Shown here: piece by piece, positions 60,232 through 64,000 of the stretch
How positions within the stretch are numbered: the stretch's first letter is position 1
Layout: each line of letters opens with the position of its first letter
Source of the DNA: an uncultured Bacteroidales bacterium
Lineage (GTDB): Bacteria; Bacteroidota; Bacteroidia; Bacteroidales; Muribaculaceae
Assembly: GCA_902793405.1 (NCBI GenBank)
Contig: CADBDH010000009.1
Location: 18,780 to 82,779 of the forward strand
Direction of reading: 5' to 3'
DNA length: 64,000 nucleotides
Notes under the pieces: model-generated
Seen by the model: the letters and a program-made list of their open reading frames with translations, nothing else
What the model was told of the DNA's origin: nothing
Databases searched by the model: none
Position numbers and translations under genes: made by a program

Positions 60232-61554
60232 ATGAAGGAGTTAAAGTGTCCCAATTGTGGAAGTGTATTTAGTGTAGATGAGGCCGACTATGCAGCAATC
60301 GTCAGTCAAGTGAAAAGCACCGAGTTCCAGCAAGAACTTGAACGCCGCGTCGCCGAACTGCACGAGAAGCATCAAGCCGAGCTAGAGAACAACGAACTGA
60401 AGGCAAAGCAGGACTATGAACGCCGGTTGGGAGCAAAGGATGCTGAGATTGTTCGCCTGACTGGACAAGTAAGCAGCGCCGTACAAGCCGAACAACTGAA
60501 GTACAACAAGGAATTGGCCCAGCGTGATACCGTCATTGAACAACTCAAGGCTCAGGCTGAGCAGCAGGAGCAAAAGGTGCAGGTAGCAATCCTCCAAGAG
60601 CAGAACAAGGCTAAGGATGCGATTCAGACTAAGGACGCCCAAATTGCCGAGCTCAAGAACAAGATTGAGACAGAAAAGAATGCTGCTATCCAACGCGAGC
60701 AGAGCCAAAAGGAGCGCTATGAACTGGAGTTGAAACAAAAACAGGATCAGGTCGATTACTACAAGGACCTGAAGACTCGTCTGTCAACCAAGATGGTGGG
60801 TGAGACCCTTGAAGCTCACTGTAGCACCGAGTTTAACCGTTTGAGACCGATGTTCCCCAACGCTTATTTCGAAAAGGACAACGACGCCTCGGGCGGAAGT
60901 AAAGGTGACTTCATCTTCCGTGACTCTGAAGACGGCTTTGAGTATGTGTCCATTATGTTCGAAATGAAAAACGAAATGGATACCACCGCGACCAAGCACA
61001 AAAACGAAGACTTCTTGGCTAAACTCGATAAGGACCGTAACGAGAAGAACTGCGAGTATGCCGTGCTGGTTACCCTCTTGGAACCGGACAATGAGCTCTA
61101 TAACGGCGGTATCGTGGATGTGTCATACAAATATCCCAAAATGTACGTTATCCGTCCGCAGTTTTTCATTCCGCTGATTACAATCCTTGTGCAGACGTCC
61201 CAAAAGAGCGTTGATTTGAAACGTCAGCTCGCTATAGCCCAAAACCAGTCCGTGGATGTGACCAACTTCGAAAACAAGCTCCTCGAATTTAAGGACAAGT
61301 TCGGAGCTCACTACGCAAGAGCATCTAAGAAGTTCGAGGATGCAATCAAGCAGATTGACGACACCATAACTAAACTGCAAAAGGTAAGAGAGAATCTTGT
61401 CGGCTCAGAGAATTATCTTCGTCTAGCCAACCAAGACACCGACAACCTCACCATCAAGAGACTCACTCGTGGTAATCCCACAATGAAGAAGAAGTTTGAA
61501 GAAGCCCGCGAGGCATCGGCAAACCGTGAGACAAGCCCAGAGAATAACGACTAA
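60232..61554 (+). CDS. DUF2130 protein with nuclease-like core
   Basis: A 440-residue protein of the DUF2130 family. It starts with a half zinc-ribbon (LKCPNCGSVFSVDEADYAAI), followed by a long coiled coil rich in Gln, Glu and Lys (about residues 25-185). The conserved core (about 190-330) contains GDFIFRDSEDGFEYVSIMFE and MKNE; the Asp and the E-x-K in FEMKNE look like a PD-(D/E)xK site. A second helical segment closes the protein (about 345-430). Biochemical function is unknown; nuclease activity is inferred. Controlled by operator S4, it is part of the island regulon. Confidence 0.82.
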   Translation: MKELKCPNCGSVFSVDEADYAAIVSQVKSTEFQQELERRVAELHEKHQAELENNELKAKQDYERRLGAKDAEIVRLTGQVSSAVQAEQLKYNKELAQRDTVIEQLKAQAEQQEQKVQVAILQEQNKAKDAIQTKDAQIAELKNKIETEKNAAIQREQSQKERYELELKQKQDQVDYYKDLKTRLSTKMVGETLEAHCSTEFNRLRPMFPNAYFEKDNDASGGSKGDFIFRDSEDGFEYVSIMFEMKNEMDTTATKHKNEDFLAKLDKDRNEKNCEYAVLVTLLEPDNELYNGGIVDVSYKYPKMYVIRPQFFIPLITILVQTSQKSVDLKRQLAIAQNQSVDVTNFENKLLEFKDKFGAHYARASKKFEDAIKQIDDTITKLQKVRENLVGSENYLRLANQDTDNLTIKRLTRGNPTMKKKFEEAREASANRETSPENND

Positions 61555-61588
61555 ACCTTGACTTGATGTAGGGTTGAGCATGGATAGA

Positions 61589-61676
61589 AATGTGGGTGTA
61601 TGGTCGCAGACCGGAAGCGAGCAGTAACCGTTAGCAAGGCGCTGAGGTCGAAGGCTCAAATCCTTCCACCCACATT
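61589..61676 (+). ncRNA. Candidate structured RNA with tRNA-like T-arm
   Basis: AATGTGGGTG (61589-61598) pairs perfectly with CACCCACATT (61667-61676). Next to the 3' arm is a 5-bp hairpin GAAGG (61650-61654) with CCTTC (61662-61666), enclosing the 7-nt loop CTCAAAT, close to a tRNA T-loop. The interior also pairs: GACC with GGTC (61609-61612, 61646-61649) and AGCG with CGCT (61616-61619, 61640-61643). No normal D-arm or anticodon arm can be drawn, so it is not a standard tRNA. Confidence 0.4.
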
Positions 61677-61708
61677 CCACAATGTAACTATCAATGAAAG
61701 AATGTGAA

Positions 61709-61968
61709 ATGGAAGAAAGAAAAGTATGAGTCGCTATTGTTCTCATCTATGATGGGCTGTAAAACCAGGCGGTTTTATCGTTGAAAATAACTGGTGCATA
61801 TGGCACAAATTCTTATACGCTAGTCAACGAGTTAGACAAGAAATGGTGGTCCCAATCCCAATCCTTTCTCCTAGCTTAAAGGGCAAGATTCGTGAACCTG
61901 TTTGGATTCCAATGAATGAGTCTACCAAGTTACAGATAGTAGATGAAGATAGTATTATATCCGTGTGA
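61709..61968 (+). pseudogene. Broken copy of the small gene at 62924
   Basis: Read with one internal stop and one frameshift, this stretch matches the 84-residue protein encoded at 62924-63178. The frame opens ATG and encodes MEERKV, then TGA where the intact copy has an Arg codon, then VAIVLIYD, a frame change near 61756, and WAVKPGGFIVENNWCIWHKF through YASQRVRQEM to KLQIVDEDSIISV and a stop at 61966. The intact copy reads KVRVAICLIY, YKAVTPGLFIVDMSW, YASQRVRQEM and KLQIINENDIIRL at the same places. Confidence 0.7.
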
Positions 61969-62000
61969 AAGAGCATGGTTTTATTTACTTATTTCTTTTA

Positions 62001-62037
62001 GTGTGCAGAAAGGGTTCATAATTGGGGGCTTTCTTTG
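62001..62037 (+). promoter_or_regulatory. Island operator S5 and promoter
   Basis: GTGTGCAG-AAAGG-GTTCATAA (62001-62021) keeps TGTGCAG but has a poor right half. The -7 box TTTCTTTG (62030-62037) is at the same 8-bp distance as in S1-S4. It precedes the gene at 62076. Confidence 0.55.
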
Positions 62038-62075
62038 CAATGAATAAACAATTATTAACTATAAAATCGAGAATT

Positions 62076-62393
62076 ATGTGTTGTGTACCTTGGGGACCTA
62101 GAAGAAGGTCATCTAGCAGAGAGTCAATCATCCCTGTTGAAAAGATCAAGAAGGCAGATGTTGAGTATATCATCTGTACTTATGATTATGAATGCCTGTT
62201 CAAGAGAGCCATCGATGCCGAGTATCGCCAATACGAGGGCTGCAGCGCTAACCTGATAGCCGTCCTGCAACAGGGCAATACCAAGGTCAAGGTCGCCGGC
62301 TCACAGACCCCAGGCTACAAAGCCGGTTACCGTACCATCGTCATGACAGCCCCGTTTGTCAATGCAACAATATTGCTGAGAACCAAGCAATGA
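62076..62393 (+). CDS. Hypothetical small basic protein of the island regulon
   Basis: A 105-residue protein that I do not recognise. It begins MCCVPWGPRRRSSSRESIIP, continues with a helical segment (EYIICTYDYECLFKRAIDAEYRQYEG) and ends with a short beta-rich region. An ATG at 62040 is in frame but lies only 2 bp after the -7 box, before the expected transcription start, so 62076 is preferred. It is preceded by operator S5 and followed by a hairpin. Confidence 0.6.
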   Translation: MCCVPWGPRRRSSSRESIIPVEKIKKADVEYIICTYDYECLFKRAIDAEYRQYEGCSANLIAVLQQGNTKVKVAGSQTPGYKAGYRTIVMTAPFVNATILLRTKQ

Positions 62394-62405
62394 ATGATGA
62401 GCAAA

Positions 62406-62430
62406 GGGCGATAAGTTCATTTTATCGCCC
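62406..62430. terminator. Hairpin after the gene at 62076
   Basis: GGGCGATAA (62406-62414) pairs perfectly with TTATCGCCC (62422-62430) around a 7-nt loop, 13 bp beyond the stop codon. No T run follows, so termination may be partial. Confidence 0.45.
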
Positions 62431-62435
62431 ACAGA

Positions 62436-62469
62436 CTTGTCTAATACACCGTGATTATTGCTACCTTTG
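62436..62469 (+). promoter_or_regulatory. Promoter of the gene at 62511
   Basis: CTTG (62436-62439), 22 bp and TACCTTTG (62462-62469) approximate the consensus; the -7 box is a perfect match, 42 bp before the ATG. No S-type operator is present. Confidence 0.5.
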
Positions 62470-62510
62470 TGGGTAATCAACAAACGTATTAACCTTTAGA
62501 ATTATTAGTT

Positions 62511-62918
62511 ATGAAGAGGATTATTTCATTATTGTTTGCTGTTGTACTTGTCGTGAGCTGTTTCGCTCAGTCTTCATCGAGTAAGCCACCAAAGTACAGC
62601 GAAAATCCGAGCGCTAAGTTTCAACTGTATCCAACGCAGAATATGTGGAACTTCATCAAGCTAAACACCCAGACTGGAGAAATGTGGCAAGTACAGTATG
62701 CCATCAATGACAACAACAATCGTTTGGGGGTAGTTCTTAATGATATTGTTCTTGTCGGCGCCGGTGACGAAGAGGTTAACGGCCGCTTCACACTGTATCC
62801 CACAGAGAACATGTACACTTTTATTCTACTTGATACTATCGATGGCCGTTGCTGGCAAGTCCAATGGTCCAACCAATCAAGCAATCGTGGCATCGTTGAC
62901 CGCATCTATGACTTCTGA
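62511..62918 (+). CDS. Exported protein with two WQVQ-type repeats
   Basis: A 135-residue protein with an N-terminal signal sequence (about 1-20, VVSCFAQSS), which could be a lipoprotein signal with Cys at about 17. Two similar units of about 35 residues follow: FQLYPTQNMWNFIKLNTQTG then EMWQVQYAIND, and FTLYPTENMYTFILLDTIDG then RCWQVQWSNQS. The repeats suggest a small two-bladed beta fold. Function unknown. The next gene starts 5 bp after its stop, so the two form a pair. Confidence 0.68.
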   Translation: MKRIISLLFAVVLVVSCFAQSSSSKPPKYSENPSAKFQLYPTQNMWNFIKLNTQTGEMWQVQYAINDNNNRLGVVLNDIVLVGAGDEEVNGRFTLYPTENMYTFILLDTIDGRCWQVQWSNQSSNRGIVDRIYDF

Positions 62919-62923
62919 AGCAG

Positions 62924-63178
62924 ATGAATGATACCAAAGTGAGGGTGGCCATTTGCCTAATTTATTACAAAGCAGTAACCCCAGGCTTATTCATCGTGGA
63001 TATGAGTTGGGATGTTTGGCGTAAGTTTCTATACGCTAGCCAACGGGTACGTCAAGAAATGATTGTCCCCAAAGTGGCACCAAGTGTCGAGGGCTCAGTT
63101 AAGGAACTTGTTTGGATACCACTGGACAATCAACACAAGTTGCAAATCATCAACGAGAACGATATAATTAGATTATAA
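62924..63178 (+). CDS. Hypothetical 84-residue protein, intact copy
   Basis: A small protein of unknown function. A hydrophobic N-terminal part (VRVAICLIYYKAVTPGLFIV) is followed by a conserved core WRKFLYASQRVRQEM, then ELVWIP and KLQIINENDIIRL. The same pattern, broken by a stop codon and a frameshift, occurs at 61709-61968, which shows it is a real conserved gene rather than a chance frame. It lies 5 bp after the exported repeat protein gene. Confidence 0.6.
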   Translation: MNDTKVRVAICLIYYKAVTPGLFIVDMSWDVWRKFLYASQRVRQEMIVPKVAPSVEGSVKELVWIPLDNQHKLQIINENDIIRL

Positions 63179-63185
63179 ATAACCA

Positions 63186-63587
63186 TTAAATGATTCTTTG
63201 AATTATCCTGAATTTGACTATCGACGCGATATGGTAGCATAATATAAATGGGAGGGAAAGGATGCTCTCCCGTTTATCTATATATCCTTTTCTCATCCAA
63301 CTATGCCACACTTTTACGTTATATTGACTTTCAATACGTTTGCACTCTTTGATAAATGCAATACCGTGTTTTTTGCCTTTTTCTTCATTACCAACGATTC
63401 TCTTGCTTACCTTAATGGATAGATTTTTAACTCGACGATTATTGTCTATTTCAAATTCGAATATGCCAACAATAGTTTTAAAGCTTGTGCTAAGAAAGCC
63501 CATCTTGGCACGCTTCAGTTTCCCGTCAAAATACAATTGGTTGTATTCGTCGAAACGTACCTTCAAGTCTTCTTTCGTTATCTTCAT
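63186..63587 (-). CDS. Truncated SprT-like protein lacking the HExxH motif
   Basis: A 133-residue protein whose start (MKITKEDLKVRFDEYNQLYF, then DGKL) closely follows the SprT-like protein encoded directly upstream (EEKFEEYNKLYFGGRL). Its later part, HGIAFIKECKRIESQYNVKV, matches HGPRFLKAAAEMNEKYGLNI there. The zinc-binding stretch HEMLHY and its surroundings, which lie between these parts in the neighbour, are missing. It is therefore predicted to have no protease activity. The start at 63587 is 4 bp after the neighbour's stop codon. Confidence 0.6.
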   Translation of the reverse strand: MKITKEDLKVRFDEYNQLYFDGKLKRAKMGFLSTSFKTIVGIFEFEIDNNRRVKNLSIKVSKRIVGNEEKGKKHGIAFIKECKRIESQYNVKVWHSWMRKGYIDKRESILSLPFILCYHIASIVKFRIIQRII

Positions 63588-63591
63588 AGGG

Positions 63592-64000
63592 TTAACTTGC
63601 TGGTGCCCAGAAAAATCGGGCCAATGAACGCTTGGGGGCTTCTGCACTGACCTTCAGTCCACGCAAATTCGGATGAACCTGGATGTTCAAGCCATATTTC
63701 TCGTTCATCTCGGCAGCCGCTTTGAGGAATCGAGGCCCGTGCATTTTCTTCTCGACATTATTGGAACGCTCCAGTTTATAGTGCAACATCTCGTGGACGA
63801 GAACATCGCGCAGGTATTCCTCGGTCCAGTCATAGTACATCGATATTCCGATTCTGACATTGCGCAGTCTGCTGCCCGGTGAATGCCGGTCGCAGCTGAA
63901 ACGGCCAAAACACCTGAATGACTTGATTAGGTAGAACTCATAGGGCCACAGCAGACGGCCGCCGAAGTACAACTTGTTATACTCTTCGAACTTCTCCTCA
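63592..64000 (-). CDS. SprT-like zinc metallopeptidase (partial, cut by window end)
   Basis: The frame is open to the right edge of the window, so the N-terminus is missing; the visible part begins EEKFEEYNKLYFGGRL. The SprT-like core carries the zinc site VHEMLHYKLE (HExxH), followed by HGPRFLKAAAEMNEKYGL, which usually supplies the third ligand. SprT/SPRTN-like proteins cleave DNA-bound or misfolded proteins in eukaryotes; bacterial roles are little known. A related gene without the active site follows after 4 bp. Confidence 0.78.
   Translation of the reverse strand, partial: EEKFEEYNKLYFGGRLLWPYEFYLIKSFRCFGRFSCDRHSPGSRLRNVRIGISMYYDWTEEYLRDVLVHEMLHYKLERSNNVEKKMHGPRFLKAAAEMNEKYGLNIQVHPNLRGLKVSAEAPKRSLARFFWAPAS

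Noticed and set aside
61592-61674. Normal class II tRNA gene
   Set aside because: The acceptor-like stem and T-arm fit, but no D-arm or 5-bp anticodon stem with a 7-nt loop can be drawn, and the closing stem extends to 10 bp; kept only as a structured RNA candidate.

Overview
The window reads as chromosomal DNA of a member of the Bacteroidales (Bacteroidota). The evidence is the promoter type (TTTG, about 20 bp, TAnnTTTG) found before many genes on both strands, the near absence of Shine-Dalgarno sites, and the gene families: SusC-like/OMP beta-barrel proteins, an UpxY antiterminator, paired DUF2975/HTH genes, DUF805 proteins, and housekeeping order such as acpP-fabF-rnc. Genus cannot be fixed by reading alone. 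No rRNA, CRISPR array, transposase or integrase was found.

Region 1 (about 0.3-39.8 kb) is an ordinary, GC-richer backbone: pfkA; a CPBP protease between two DUF805 membrane proteins; menA-queA; a secreted Ser/Arg/Thr-rich repeat protein; a TPR protein overlapping rnz; acpP, fabF and rnc; two tandem outer-membrane beta-barrel paralogues behind three small membrane-protein paralogues; an HTH/DUF2975 pair with a conspicuous operator cluster; ybjQ; a GH31 glycosidase; a VWA protein fused to an A1S_2505-like domain, next to a NrtR-like Nudix regulator; dnaB; an M13 peptidase; tatD, a polyprenyl synthase and two lipoproteins; a Nudix hydrolase; and an upxY-gmd-fcl cassette for GDP-fucose. Intergenic gaps carry heptamer repeats and a dispersed GCATCCGC element.

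Region 2 (about 39.9-63.2 kb) is visibly A+T-richer and is a defence island: an ASCH-domain protein, a WYL-domain regulator, a type I restriction-modification operon (hsdM, hsdS, hsdR), a two-gene module matching the layout of Druantia type III (unknown 1055-aa protein plus a 2030-aa DUF1998 helicase), a DUF2130 protein with a nuclease-like core, several small unknown genes and at least three broken genes. Two SprT-like genes follow at the right edge, one without its catalytic motif and one cut by the window end.

The strongest new observation is a regulatory code. Five promoters in the island (before the ASCH gene, hsdM, a broken gene, the DUF2130 gene and a small unknown gene) carry the same 21-bp element, best form CTGTGCAG-N5-CTGCACAG, always exactly 8 bp upstream of the -7 box where the -33 element should be. 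The WYL protein encoded among them is the natural candidate to bind it. A second code is a 15-bp palindrome, GTGTA-N5-TACAC, present twice before the NrtR-like gene and twice before the VWA/A1S_2505 gene, with closely similar spacing around both promoters. It links the two genes into one probable NAD or ADP-ribose related regulon.
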